A stretch of DNA of 64,000 nucleotides from Liopterus haemorrhoidalis (lineage: Eukaryota > Arthropoda > Insecta > Coleoptera > Dytiscidae), in NCBI GenBank assembly GCA_963971575.1, contig OZ020612.1:65966869-66030868 (forward strand), in the 5' to 3' direction. The notes beneath the pieces are model-generated. The model saw only the letters and a program-made list of their open reading frames with translations, had not been told where the DNA came from and ran no database searches. Shown piece by piece: positions 23,521-35,790 of the stretch (position 1 is its first letter; every line of letters starts with the position of its first letter). A program made the position numbers and the translations under genes.

Positions 23521-24807
23521 CCAGGTCTACAAGTATGAAATGCGGATTTTTTCAAACTTGCCGCGCAAACTGTGTATAGTTCAAAGTTTCAACACATATG
23601 GCGTTATGTTAAGTTATCATTAAGTGCCAAATGCGTATAGGTTATAATTTGAAAAGTGATCATATAGTTTTGTTTTACTGTGTTAAAAAAGAAAAAGTTT
23701 TACTGTGTTAAAGAGCATTCGCGGAGAGTACTACTGTTTTGTTTTCATTTGAAAAAAACTGCTGCTGAATCATACCGACTGCTTCAAGAAGCTTATGGTG
23801 AATATGCTCCATCGCAAGAAACGTGTGAATGATGGTTTCGGCGTTTCAAAAGTGGTGACTTTGATCTTACAGACAAATAACATGGAAAACCTCCAAAAAA
23901 ATATGAAGATACAAAATTGGAAACATTGCTACAGAAAGACGATAGTCAATTACAAAAACAACTAGCAGAGCAGTTAGGCGTTAGTCAACAAGCTGTTTCC
24001 AATCGCCTACGAGAGATGGGTAAGATCCAGAAAGTCGGCAGATTGGTTCCACATGCATTGAATGAGAGGCAGATGGAAAAACGCAAAAACACTTGTGAAA
24101 TTTTGCTTGCACGATACAAAAGAAAGTATTTTTTGCATCGTATCATTACTGGCGATGAAACATGGATTTATTTTGAAAATCCCAAACGCAAAAAATCAAG
24201 GGTGAATCCAGGCTCACCATCCACATCAACTGCAAGACCGAATCGCTCTGGCAAAAAGACAATGCTCTGTACTTGGTGGGACCAAAAGGGTGTGGTCTAT
24301 TATGAATTGTTAAAACCTGGTGAAACAGTTAATATCCAACGCTACCAACAACAACTGATCGAATTGAACCATTCGCTGCTCATAAAACGACCAGAATACG
24401 AAAGAAGACAGCACAAGGTTAACTTTCTTCACGATAACGCTCCATCACATAAGGAAAAAGCAGTTTGCAACACATTGGAGGCACTCAAGTGGGAAGTGCT
24501 ACCCCATGCCGCTTACTCACCAGACTTGGCCGCTTCAGATTACCACTTATTCGCATCGATGGGTCACGCACTTGCCGAGCAGCACTTTTGTTCATATGAA
24601 AATGTGAAAGAATGGCTAGATGAATGGTTTGCGGGGAAAGGGGAAGAGTTCTACTGGCGAGGTATTCACAAATTGCCTGAAAGATGGGAAAAATGTATAA
24701 CTTCTAATGGAGCATACTTTGAATAAATAAACTTTTACTGTTCTTTTGAGTTTAATGTGTTTTATTTTTTTTTTTTTTAAATCCGCCTTTCATACTTGTA
24801 GACCTGG
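23521..24807 (+). mobile_element. mariner element, copy A, 1287 bp
   Basis: Terminal inverted repeats CCAGGTCTACAAGTATGAAA..., TA target duplication at both ends. Same family as 60792-62050, with which it shares both ends and nearly all coding sequence. Its transposase gene is broken at the 5' end. Confidence 0.95.
23720..24726 (+). pseudogene. mariner transposase, copy A (N-terminus broken)
   Basis: Cut-and-paste DDD transposase. The usual start is lost: the first residues, present in copy B as SNFVPNKEHS, are replaced by unrelated sequence, and two stops lie in the HTH region (Arg-Trp to stop-Trp at about 23829 and Glu to stop at about 23878). From Met 23917 the frame is open for 269 residues with TGDETWIYFENP (first Asp), FLHDNAPSHK (second Asp) and YSPDLAASDYHLF (third Asp), ending GAYFE. 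The catalytic region keeps nine residues that copy B lacks (within SPSTSTARPNRSGKK). Unlikely to give active protein. Confidence 0.9.
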
Positions 24808-25434
24808 TATATTGCCATATGATCAATTATTTGTCTGCCTGTGTGTCATGTACTCTCTGGATCTTATTTCGTAATAATATTATCCTTTTATGTCCTTTAT
24901 TGATGATAGAAAATTACACAATTTATAAGTAAAATTAATGGTACGAGTTTAGTTTAGAAGAGTTATTAGTTAATACATTATCTCTTTGATGGATGGTGAC
25001 TATTTTTATAGGAACAATAAACAAGCTCTAAAATGTTATAATAACAAAATTTCACTTAGAAGAAATTTATCAGAAAAATAAACAGTTAAAATCAATATAG
25101 AAATAAACTAAAAATATAAAATAAATATGTCATTTTAGATCTACTTCTAAAAGGAACATTTTGTGTACTCAAACGTCTCACTTTCACACACACTATCTGT
25201 ACAGGAAAAAGAGTCTCATCAAAATAACTGAATTTAGTCCAAGAGGTCAATTCTGTACAACTCGTACGAGGTACCTTTTTTTTTTACAAACGACAACTAG
25301 ATGGCAATATTGTAATGTGTCATTACTATATTCGTAAAATATGACATTTGTTATTGTGAAATCAGTGGCAGCTTATAAAATGACCCAGTAGTTTATTGAC
25401 AGGTAGTGTTTAAAAAAAGCAAGTTTGTGAACAA
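24808..25434. other. Noncoding stretch
   Basis: No gene recognised. It may contain the degraded 5' end of the mariner fragment that follows. Confidence 0.4.
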
Positions 25435-25655
25435 ATGGATAATACTCGTGAAGGTTTTCGTTGGATGATTTTTTACGATTTTAGTATACACCTAACTCAA
25501 CAACAATGCGTAGATTCGTTTCGTTCAACTTTTGGTAATAAAGCACCATCAGAAAAGACTGTTTACAATTGGTTTGCAAAATTTCGTCGTGATCGTGCGT
25601 CCGTCAGTGAGATTCATCACTGACGGTCGACCAAAATCGGTTGTAATTTAAAAAA
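25435..25655 (+). pseudogene. mariner-type transposase N-terminal fragment
   Basis: Met-Asp-Asn start, then RWMIFYDFSIHLTQQQCVDS and KTVYNWFAKFRRDRASVS, the two-helix DNA-binding start of a mariner transposase. After a frame change GRPKSVV is still readable, the usual next motif. Everything downstream is missing and LINE sequence follows. A third mariner lineage. Confidence 0.8.
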
Positions 25656-26252
25656 AAAGAGAGATAAAATAAGACTAAAAACCGGAACAAGAGCTATAAA
25701 ATATGAACAAAAAATTCAAGCCTGCAATAACGAAATCCTGAAGGAAAGCTGGAAAGAAAGAGAAAATAATACACAAATTGGAAAACTGACAGAAGAAAAT
25801 ATTACGAGAGAAACGGGTACAGCACAGAAGAGATAAGAAGAAAGCAGGAGGATGGAGTTGCAATTGAACAAATAACAACAGAAAGAGATAGAGAGGTACA
25901 ACTGCAGAACCAACAGAATAAAATTAGCAAATCTAGGTATTTTAAAGAATATGGGAAAATACAAACACAATGGCTGCCAGAATATCTGCAAAACAGCAAC
26001 AAATCACAGAAAACCATAGCAAGATTTAGGTGTGGAAATGAGACAGAGGCAAGTAAATATTGGAAAGAAGAAAACGAGAGATTATGTAGAACGTGCGGCG
26101 AAGCGGAAGAAACGATAGAACACCTACAAAATTGTAAAGAAATAAGAAGAGAGCCAAGGAAGATTCAAGAACTGCTGGACGAGTCGGGAGCCGGGTTAAC
26201 ATGGATGGAAAGGGTGCTAAAGAAAAGAAGAGCAAAAGAGAGAGCAATATAA
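25656..26252 (+). pseudogene. LINE ORF2 C-terminal fragment with zinc finger
   Basis: The plus strand reads KTIARFRCGNETEASKYW followed by RLCRTCGEAEETIEHLQNCK, then about 35 basic residues to a stop at 26252. The C-x2-C-x7-H-x4-C cluster after RFRCGNE is the nucleic-acid-binding end of many arthropod LINEs. Upstream purine-rich sequence is probably more of the same gene but carries stops. Minus-strand frames here are complements of this purine-rich DNA. Confidence 0.75.
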
Positions 26253-26286
26253 AAGCAAAAGGGCATATTTTAGTTATAAGTTTATA

Positions 26287-26287
26287 A

Positions 26288-26346
<59 letters not shown>
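26287..26346. repeat. (TA)n microsatellite
   Basis: About 60 bases of uninterrupted TA just after the LINE stop, probably its 3' tail region. It produces a meaningless YIYIYI frame on the minus strand. Confidence 0.97.
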
Positions 26347-26348
<2 letters not shown>

Positions 26349-26379
26349 TTTTTCTTTTTGTAAATAGTATCAAATATTT

Positions 26380-26463
26380 ATTTTTGTTTTATTTTTGTTA
26401 TATATATCATTTTGTTACATAATAGTGAAATTTTATTTCTGAATTACCCCTCCCATAACATGA
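26380..26463. other. Possible LTR 3' end fragment
   Basis: GTGAAATTTTATTTCTGAAT followed by CCCCTCCCATAACA resembles the end of the LTR family at 35791-36759 and a stretch near 39030-39055. Suggestive only. Confidence 0.35.
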
Positions 26464-26690
26464 AAATACAAATGAAGACTTAAAAAAAAATGTCCTCATC
26501 TATAAAATACATGTCATGGCCTAAAATAAAAGTCCTCAGTTTTAAAATACAAGTGATTACAAAAAAGATTTCCAAAAGACAAGTGATAACCTACAAAAAA
26601 AGGTCCACATTTCTAAAATGCAAGTGATAACAAAAAAAAAATGCCTTCACGTCTAGAATACAAGTGATGATCTAATAAAAAAATTGATGT
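26464..26690. repeat. ~50-bp minisatellite, left block
   Basis: Four to five units of the form AAAGTCCTCA-TTTAAAATACAAGTGAT followed by an A-run. The same unit continues at 28067-28195 and, inverted, inside the hAT MITE at 38104-38200. An ~85-base stretch at 26606-26690 is repeated almost exactly at 28067-28151. Confidence 0.8.
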
Positions 26691-26900
26691 GAAGTGTGAA
26701 TTTTCACACATTTCAGGGTTTTGCAGGTATTTAGTAAGTGAATGATGATTATTTTGGATGCGAAAACAAATTTTATATTAAAATATTTTTTTTGTTAATT
26801 TTAATTCGAACGCCTAATACCATTATTTAGGTTTCTAAATATGTGCAGTATTTTTTTTTTATGTAGCAAGGTTAATTAAGAATTTTAAAAATTGCGCCTA
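26680..26900 (+). repeat. Dispersed repeat, partner of 14188-14412
   Basis: GAAGTGTGAATTTTCACACA, GGTATTTAGTAAGTGAATGA and AAATATGTGCAGTATT match the inverse copy at 14188-14412. A further piece is at 28820-28880. Confidence 0.65.
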
Positions 26901-27104
26901 TGGCTTCCATTGGTTGTTATAAGTTCCGCCCCTTTGATTTCGTGTGCATTGAAACAGAATTAAATTATAATTTAAACAATTTCCACTGGCTATTAAATTT
27001 ACGCTTTTAAAAATTAAATGCAACATTTGCCAAAATATAACTAGAATTTTGAAAAAATAATTTAAACAATATAAAAATTAAAAAAAAAAAACAGAAAATA
27101 ATAT

Positions 27105-28066
<962 letters not shown>

Positions 28067-28070
<4 letters not shown>

Positions 28071-28195
28071 GGACCACATTTCTAAAATACAAGTGATAAC
28101 AAAAAAAAAATGCCTTCACGTCTAGAATACAAGTGATGATCTAATAAAAAAATAAGGTCCTCACTTCTAAAATATAAGTGAATGATGAAATTTTT
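28067..28195. repeat. ~50-bp minisatellite, right block
   Basis: Continues the array of 26464-26690 with GTCCTCACTTCTAAAATATA and TCTAGAATACAAGTGATGAT. The intervening block appears to have landed in or between units. Confidence 0.8.
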
Positions 28196-28884
28196 CTCGA
28201 AGCATTTGTAGGAGGGCCAACTGCAAGTCAGAAATTTTAACGAATACCTTCAACTAATTCAATAAATTTTCTGAATAACCAAATTTTACTATTTTCTTAT
28301 ACTCTTTTAAACTTAATTTATAAAGACTACATAAATCTATCTGCTGATATATTTTTTCTAATCTAATTTATTTTCTAGTCAATTTTTTTAATTACAAAAA
28401 CCAGTGGAATTTTCAATTTTCCATTTCGTCACACCCTATATTAAAACATCTAATTAATTACTGGTGTAAATTACATTTTAATTGCTTTTGAATGTTTCCA
28501 TAACCATTTACCCACCCACCCACTTATACAATATTCTTCACAAAAATAAACCGTTTTTTCTTTATCCTTTTTATATATTGTTCAGAGCGTTATTCTGTGA
28601 CGTAAACATGTTACAAAATAAAAGCAAAATGTTTATTGAGTGAAGCACTATAGAATTAGAAAAAAATATTTTATTTGGAGTTTAGTTTACACAATTTGAC
28701 AGTCAATTTACTTTTTACTTAACACAAAAAATTTATAACTAAAATATTCCCTCTGAGCAAAAATAGTTGTCACTTTAGAGTCTAAATTTTGTCTCAAACT
28801 AGGTAATTACATTTGTAAAAAATGTAAAGTGTGAATTTTCACACATTTCAGGATTTTGTAGGTATTTAGTAAGTGATAACAAAT
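28196..28884. other. Noncoding stretch
   Basis: A+T-rich; at 28820-28880 a piece of the 26680-26900 repeat. No gene recognised. Confidence 0.45.
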
Positions 28885-29990
28885 TGTAGGGAACCTCTGT
28901 ATATGAAATATGAAATGTCATCTCTAGGTCTATCTCACATTATGAGTATCCAGACTTGCGAGCGGATCAAGTCTGACCCCCCCCTATTTGTCCGCTAGCT
29001 GGTTGCTATGATTCTTGAAAGAAGTTAAGGGTTGTTCAATTAAAATCAACATTTTAGTCAACCTACTTTAATTACGTTACGTTTTAATATTTACATGATT
29101 TACACTGACTTACAAATTAGCGACAACCGCTAAATCTAAATGAGACACCTTCACAACACTGAACACTGGACAGATTCTTTTCCTGGACAGTCCTGACTGA
29201 CTTCCTCTAAAACCATTTATCTCTCACACGTCTTTAGCTGGGCACTACACTAACGTTTCATACGGAATTACTTGTTACTTTAACTCGACTCGCCTGAACA
29301 CTCTAACTGTCTCTAACCCATGACTCTTAAAAACCAACTCCAAAATTTGACTTAGCCTTACTGTTTACTTAGGTTTAAGCTCAACTTTCTAAAAAGAGAA
29401 CCACCCTGAGTCGCTTACATTGCCCAACTGTTAAATATCATTTCACACCCCAGTCAATCGAGACAACATTTATTATCCATAAATTAAATTGTATAATCTC
29501 TCCAGATAACTAACCAACCAATATTTATTTTAAGACAGAGATTAATTGATTTTCCCATATGGTTCTAATACTTCTAATCTAATTGGCATAATTATTACTA
29601 GAAAAGTAACGTGGTAATAATTATTACTAAACTTAGAATCGGACATTGCTGACTGACACACGGGCATATTTTCCAAAAAGAGGACGGACCACAGTGTGAA
29701 ACTTGTCAGACTCCACTGACAGTAAAACACATTACAGACTGTGTATTTTACACTACCGAAAGACAGACTTACCAAATACCAACAGACATAAAAGAAGCCT
29801 TCAGCAATAAAACAAAACTACCAAACATAACGAACTACCTCAAAGACATAAACCTATACGACTAGAGATTTATTTATAATTTACTATTTCCTATTCATGT
29901 TACGTTTACAAAAGTCTCAAATTACAATGATAAACAAGCCTACCCTTATTTTAAATGCCCTTTCTTGCTTTAGAATAACGTTCCAACTCT
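28885..29990 (+). mobile_element. LTR-retrotransposon LTR, copy 1 (interrupted)
   Basis: Starts TGTAGGGAACCTCTG. From about 28920 it parallels the solo LTR at 35791 (CAGACTTGCGAGCGGATCAA, GCTAGCTGGTTGCTATGATT, GGGTTGTTCAATTAAA). It resumes after a LINE fragment with TTTTAAATGCCCTTTCTTGC near 29960. The 3' boundary is not clear. Confidence 0.65.
29607..29866 (+). pseudogene. LINE ORF2 C-terminal fragment inside LTR
   Basis: Reads KLRIGHC-stop-LTHGHIFQKEDGPQCETC, LTVKHITDC, then a helical tail ending NYLKDINLYD and stop. RLRIGHTRLTH and C-x2-C...H...C form the classic end of jockey/I-group LINEs. One in-frame stop replaces the expected residue after GHT. It sits within LTR copy 1. Confidence 0.82.
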
Positions 29991-31230
29991 TGTGTTAGAA
30001 TATTAACTTTCTGTAGTCAAAATTGGTTTTAGAATTGGTAAATTCTATAGTGGTCGTGGAGAAAACAAGTTATAAAATAAAATAGACAAATATAAAAATA
30101 AATAAATTTGAGAACAAACAAGGGTTTTGGGTTTTAAAGAATTGATTTTAAGTTTTTAACAATTAAAAATGCAGACTCCAGGAACCTGGAATCCTACAGA
30201 GTGTCCCCTCTTGCCCTTTTATGCGGACGCCCCTGATCATATGTAATATCAGTTTAATGAGCGCTGTACTCGAACGCCTTATGAGATAATTCGCTTTGTT
30301 TTCGTTTTAATTTGTACATTTTTAATACACTTCATAACGACCAATACAACCATCCATGTTCTGGCCGAGATACGAACTTGAACCCTTTGATATGCAAAAT
30401 AAGGTCGTTACCTCTACGCTACCGAAGCCAGAGTACAGATACTTAATATCTAAAAACTGGTTTTAAACAGTTAGTGAACAGATAACATCTTAAATTTCCT
30501 CTAAACTCTAAACTTCTCAACTATGCAGAACCTATAGCACAAGGTTAGAAGCAGCAAAAACACGAATCGAATTTAAATCGTTTTTTATGTGGGTAGACGC
30601 GAAAGTTTTCGAATCACTGAAACTTGCTACGATTATAGTTACAAGGCGCTGGTATGTAAGAAGTAAGGTCTAAAAATGTTGGTAACTTCTAAACTGTCTG
30701 CTCTATTATACCCTAATACAGACAAGATAGTTTTAACAGAGTTCAAAAGGTTAAATCGGTCAACTGAATTTGTTTTTTGTACAAATTTAAGTCAATATTA
30801 TACGTGCCTTTAAACTAATATATAAGGCGTCCTGAAAAGTTTCTGTTCCTGAAAAACAAAACTCACTTATTAAAAATTTTATTTATTTGAAATACTATAG
30901 GACCAACATATTATATGTTTTACCTTGCGCTTGGGCATCACTTTATAATTTAGAGGCCCTATTCTATCTGTTCAGCCTAGGGCCCATTAAAACTTCAATC
31001 CGGTACTGTCCATTGCAACAAGCCGTTGTCTGCAACAACTGCATGCGTTGGCGCGCCCACCTGTATTTTCCAAGACATTCAATAAGCAAATGAGAAAAAT
31101 AATCCAGGATACACTCTATTCTGAAATAGTAATAAAAATTATAGAAATGGAAATAAAAGAAAAGCAAGTTATACACTGTACAACAAAATATGACCGGAAA
31201 TGCTACGATAAAACAAATATAACTGATATT
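29991..31230. other. Noncoding, with a tRNA-like fragment
   Basis: No gene. 30355-30430 on the minus strand contains GGTAGCGTAGAGGTAACG and GGGTTCAAGTTCG, an A box and B box of a tRNA-derived SINE head with no clear tail or target duplication. The 68-residue plus frame at 30887 has no family resemblance. Confidence 0.5.
30355..30430 (-). mobile_element. tRNA-like SINE head fragment
   Basis: A-box-like TAGCGTAGAGGTAACG and B-box-like GGTTCAAGTTC spaced as in tRNAs. It does not fold as a good tRNA by eye, and no A tail or duplication is visible. Confidence 0.5.
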
Positions 31231-31498
31231 TAATAATGGTTAAAATAAAAAACATTGTAAATTTTCACTATTTTTATTACCTAACTGCTTACTAGTTTCG
31301 GCTTTCGCCATTTTCAAAGCAATGAACTAAGTTACAAACATAACTACTTAAATACTATTTACAGGTAATGATAATCCTATGAGAGGGGAGGTAGACAAGT
31401 CGGTCATCTCATTAAGGGTTTTTCCTTGCTTGTGCAATTTTATAATCTCGTGTGCCTCCAATAAATTTAATTTTGGACCTTTTGGTTGTGAATGAATA

Positions 31499-31781
31499 AA
31501 GCCTGTAATACATGATGCGATTTCTCGTTTTGAATCTCGTACGATTTATCGTACAAGAATTATTGTATCGTGTACTACAGGATTTTCGTACGAGATCTTG
31601 TACGATATTGAAAACCATCCAATATTTATGCTCCAGACCTAAAATATTGTATAGAAATGAACAGATATCGACGCAGTAGATTATTGCGCATAGTCACGTG
31701 ACCGATACCGTTAGGAATAATTATCGTACGATAAATCGTACGAGATTCAAAACGAGTAATCGCATCATGTATTACAGGCTT
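31499..31781. mobile_element. 283-bp MITE, tandem copy 1
   Basis: About 65-bp inverted termini starting AAGCCTGTAATACATGATGC, rich in CGTACGA palindromes. Flanked on the left by TA. Nearly identical to the adjacent copy. Confidence 0.88.
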
Positions 31782-31782
31782 A

Positions 31783-32065
31783 AAGCCTGTAATACATGAT
31801 GCGATTTCTCGTTTTGAATCTCGTACGATTTATCGTACAAGAATTATTGTATCGTATACTACAGGATTTTCGTACGAGATCTTGTACGATATTGAAAACC
31901 ATCCAATATTTATGCTCCAGACCTAAAATATTGTATAGAAATGAACAGATATCGACGCAGTAGATTATTGCGCATAGTCACGTGACCGATACCGTTAGGA
32001 ATAATTATCGTACGATAACTCGTACGAGATTCAAAACGAGAAATCGCATCATGTATTACAGGCTT
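31783..32065. mobile_element. 283-bp MITE, tandem copy 2
   Basis: Same length and sequence as copy 1 with a few changes, separated from it by one base. Right flank TA (32066-32067). A side-by-side pair of one MITE implies either insertion into its own end or a tandem duplication after insertion. Confidence 0.88.
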
Positions 32066-32283
32066 TACATCTGGCTTGAAAGTTGTAAAATGTTTTTCAG
32101 AGTTGAGATGTACAGCAAATGTGGAATCGGTCTTTTTTTTCTTCCAGGAGGTTCTATGTTCTTCAATCCGGATGGCAAAAGATCTTCCTGTTTGGCTACA
32201 ATAAACGGAGTCACACGTGTCACATGTTAACATGTAAACGCCACTCTTGTCCAGTATGTTTGATTTTTGTTTGTTATTTACTA

Positions 32284-32770
32284 TGGATTTTTTAGTATGT
32301 ATATTTTAGTAAATAACAAACAAAAATCAAACATACTGGACAAGAGCGGCGTTTACATGTTAACATCTGACACGTGTGACTCCGTTTATTGTGGCCAAAC
32401 AGGAAGATCTTTTGCCATCCGGATTGAAGAACATAGAACCTCCTGGAAGAAACAAAAGACCGATTTCACATTTGCTGTACATCTCAACTCTGAAAAATAT
32501 TTTACAACTTTCAAGCCAGATGTTATTCATTCCAAACCAAAAGGTCCAAAATTAAATTTATTGGAGGCACACGAGATTATAAAATTGCACAAGCAAGGAA
32601 AAACCCTTAATGAGATGACCGACTTGTCTACCTCCCCTCTCATAGGATTATCATTACCTGTAAATAGTATTTAAGTAGAAAATGGCGAAAGTCGAAACTA
32701 GTAAGCAGTTAGTTAATAAAAATAGTGAAAATTTACAATGTTTTTTATTTCAACCATTATTAAATATACA
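32284..32770 (+). pseudogene. Penelope-like element 3' end with GIY-YIG-type fragment
   Basis: Frame 32267-32674 carries SGVYMLTSDTCDSVYCGQTG then RSFAIRIEEHRTSW, the GVY...YxGQTGRSFxxRxxEH of PLE GIY-YIG endonucleases (nicks DNA to prime reverse transcription). The tail KGPKLNLLEAHEIIKLHKQG...LIGLSLPVNSI ends at 32674. The terminal region follows, with ACTAGTAAGCAGTTAGTTAA. No reverse transcriptase is present, so this is a 5'-truncated copy. It forms an inverted repeat with the preceding feature and lacks about 35 bases that copy keeps near its terminal hairpin. Confidence 0.83.
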
Positions 32771-35478
32771 ACATTTTCACAAAGTTAATTTGTCGACATT
32801 AAATTATAAAAATGTAATTGAACTTTGTATAAAATGATTTATTTATTCAAAATGGTTCTCTTCCGAATCTACACACAATTGACAATGATGGAAAAGTGAG
32901 TGGTACAAGAGAGATAGCTCCTCAAGCTGTACAGCTTTTAGAGTACGCGTCACGCCTCTTAAATGGTATTTACATCATCAATATAGTACTATTTGGGAGG
33001 TATCGAACCACCCCATGACCACGAAATGCACGTAACCTGCCGAATTATCTACATTTTAGTAGCGTTCTGATAAACAATAACAACAAACAATTGTGTTGAA
33101 CTTTGTGGCGCTTCATTATAAATTTTCAATGTGTGTACTAATCTGTAAAATGTCGATGGAAATACATCAAACCAAAATAGCAGCCGTAACATACCGTTTG
33201 CTTATTTTTTGCCCACTGTAAAATGTTTAGTAACATTCAACTCTGGCCAAAAGTAAACTTTCAGATAGTGAAAAATACTAGAAGAGAAGGAGTTATAGTT
33301 GTAAAAACTATTTGAAATCACTTGGCGCAGTCGGTAGGATTGCTAAGTTGTTATGCGTACAAGTTAATTTTTACTTTCACAAAAAAATCTACTTGTAGTT
33401 TAAAGGGACAGGTGTATAAAATAGTGCAGTTCCAGTGAGTGCGGAAACCTCCTTTACGTCTATGAAATCCAGCAGGTCCCCTGGTCAGCGTATATCTTAC
33501 AGTAAATGAGAATTTGACTCAAACTCAGATACGGATTCAGACTCGTAAAACAATACACTTTTGTTACCACCTAAATATAAAAAACAAACCGACTCTTCTA
33601 CTTCTTCCTACTGACTACTTCAAATCCCACCGACTGCACCAATTTTAGTATATGATATTATATAGTATATGATATGATTATAGAAGTAAATACATTTGTT
33701 GACAAAACTATTACAGATTAGATAGAAGCTGTGATATAAGACTTAATTGAAATAGTAACACTTGTAGAATTAAAAATTATTTTTATAGTAAAAATATACT
33801 AAATGAGCAAAAAGAATAAAATTACACACTAACAAATATAAAAGTAAATTACTTATTAAATTGAAAGAGTTTTAAGCACTATAACTTGTATGTATGTGTG
33901 AGCGTAGAAGTGCATTGGTTGTCCCAGTAAGCATGGGCGACCGGGGCAATTGCCTAAAGCCTTGATCTTTTTGAAGTCCCGCGCTTTTACAATACAAAAT
34001 TGTGCGGTGCAGACCCGGAGCCCCTACATGCGGCGGCCCTGATCCCAATAGAAGAAATTTGCATAGGATTTTGTTTAAAATACTTTTCAATTTTGTAAAA
34101 CGATCCTTGTAGAAACGTTACCTTCATATGAGAGTGAACTCTTTTCTATTTTTATGATTTTTTTTTTCAGTTTTCAATCGGAAAGTATAGAGAGAAGAGA
34201 GAATACGTATACATTTCAATGCAAAAACTATTTTCTATTACCAGTGACTACGTGTGTCTCGACTACTTCATATTCCTGTCAATCAGTTTTTTTCTGTTCG
34301 AGTGCCATTCAGTATTCGCTGATGTTGCTACTTCTGTTTTTTAAAGCGTTTTGGTAACGATTTTTATATAAAATTATATAAAATCAGTAGAAATGTAGAA
34401 GGGTTTTCAAAAAGTTTCTATCATACTTATTTTCTCTTACTTATAAGTAAAGATCATGTCTACATGGCCGTGAAGTCCAGACTAGGAGTTTACTGAATAA
34501 CGTGTAGCTGTAACTCTTCCGAAATGAATCACTTATTTGTCTAAAAACCCCCATACACTATGAGGCACGCATCGATTCATGGCATCAATTCCAAGGCATC
34601 ATGAAACAGGCATCACTGGCTGTTGGACACACACTACTGATCAGGGGTATGAAACTCATATACACGGTCTTGAAACGGTTTAAAGTTATATTCCATCCAC
34701 CGACAGCGCAAAAAGCGTTTTTTTTAAACCAACATTTTGAGAACACTTCATTATCGGTAATTTGCAGCAATTGTTTTTGATGTTGTAACGATAGGTGACA
34801 GTAAATTATGATTGTGACAGTGATGAATTTTATAAGAAATTTTAAATATTAGCACCACATTTTTTATTTTCAAATGGTGTAATTAATAATATTTTAAATG
34901 GTAAATGCAAAAGAAATATAAATAGTGTAATAAAAAAAATGACACAGACTAAATTTAATATGTACAATAAAAGTAAATATAAAAGTAAAAAATAAATACT
35001 TGTTTATATATTTATTTCATATGCTTGCTTGCAAATAAAATAATAAAACTTAATGCTTACTGAATTATTAACTTTTAACAATTGTAATTAATTTTAATTT
35101 TAGGAAATTAATTAGGAGAGTTGTAAATAAATTAATCATAATTTTCGGTTCAAGGCAATCTTTAATTTTCTACCAAAATTACATTTTATTTTTCAATTTT
35201 GGTAGAAAATTAATGATCGCGCGATTCATAGCAATTTAAAATATAAAAATATATTTGTGTGCACTGCGGGTTGCATACTATCTAATCCTAGTTCATATTA
35301 CAACCACGAATGTCGCAACTATCGCTGTCCAAAGCCGTAACGTGGGAGTCCGCTATCTTCCTTGTTTTATAATTTGTGCTACTGATGCAAAACACTGAGT
35401 CGACGGTTGAACAGAGTTTTGTTTAGTAAACAGCTCGACGTTTGTTTCATTGTCACCTGTTTTGAATAAAATATAAAC
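32771..35478. other. Noncoding stretch
   Basis: A long interval without a gene I can name. Frames at 33872-34090 (minus), 34154-34357 (plus) and 34585-34770 (minus) lack recognisable domains. 35155-35215 is a small hairpin around TTTTCTACCAAAATTACATT. Confidence 0.4.
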
Positions 35479-35585
35479 ATGAATAGTGATTTACCATTGT
35501 CAGTGATAATTGCCTTAATTGTTGAGTCACTTAAAAAATCAAAGAAGCCAAAAAGGAAGTGGTGTAAAAATTGGCTTAAGGTGAT
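35479..35585 (+). pseudogene. Possible Harbinger transposase N-terminal remnant
   Basis: A short frame begins MNSDLPLSVIIALIVESLKK and continues with a basic KKPKRKWCKNWLK, resembling the N-terminus of Harbinger transposases (a hydrophobic helix then KRRWWVRPWL). It breaks off at the palindromic repeat that follows. Too short to be sure. Confidence 0.4.
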
Positions 35586-35587
35586 TG

Positions 35588-35786
35588 CTAAATTACACCT
35601 AGGATACCATAGAGTAGTGGTTATCATGGTATCCTAGGTAATTGTAGTAGTTAAGGATATAAAAATGTAATTGTTTTTCAATAAATATTTTTGACATTCC
35701 ATAAAATATAAGTCTAATTTATTATAAATATTATAATTATATTCTGGAGGCTACAATTACCTAGGATACCATGATTATTACTACTC
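35588..35786. mobile_element. Nested palindromic MITE, invaded by an LTR
   Basis: Outer arms CACCTAGGATACCATAGAGT (left) and, beyond the LTR at 36764-36785, GGTACCCTAGGTGA. Inner arms ATGGTATCCTAGGTAATTGT (35627) and ACAATTACCTAGGATACCAT (about 35752-35771). The TATG duplication of the LTR lies in the right outer arm. Confidence 0.7.
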
Positions 35787-35790
35787 TATG

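Larger units (their letters stand above)
31231..32283 (-). pseudogene. Penelope-like element 3' end, inverted copy, split by two MITEs
   Basis: The minus strand from 32233 reads MLTCDTCDSVYCSQTGRSFA, a GIY-YIG-type endonuclease start as in PLEs. After the MITE pair (31499-32065) it continues with KGPKLNLLEAHEIIKLHKQG...DLSTSPL and the 3' terminal sequence. It is the mirror image of 32284-32770; the centre of symmetry is near 32284. The coding is only the C-terminal part of the element and is interrupted. Confidence 0.82.

Noticed and set aside
26026..26373. 115-residue minus frame with YIYIYI
   Set aside because: Runs through the TA microsatellite and the complement of LINE coding sequence.
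30887..31093. 68-residue plus frame as a small gene
   Set aside because: Composition looks random, it overlaps other frames on both strands, and no homology is recognised.
33872..34357. Short frames in 33.9-34.4 kb as genes
   Set aside because: No recognisable domains, splice pattern or codon bias; GC-rich bits resemble a transposon end but no inverted partner was found.
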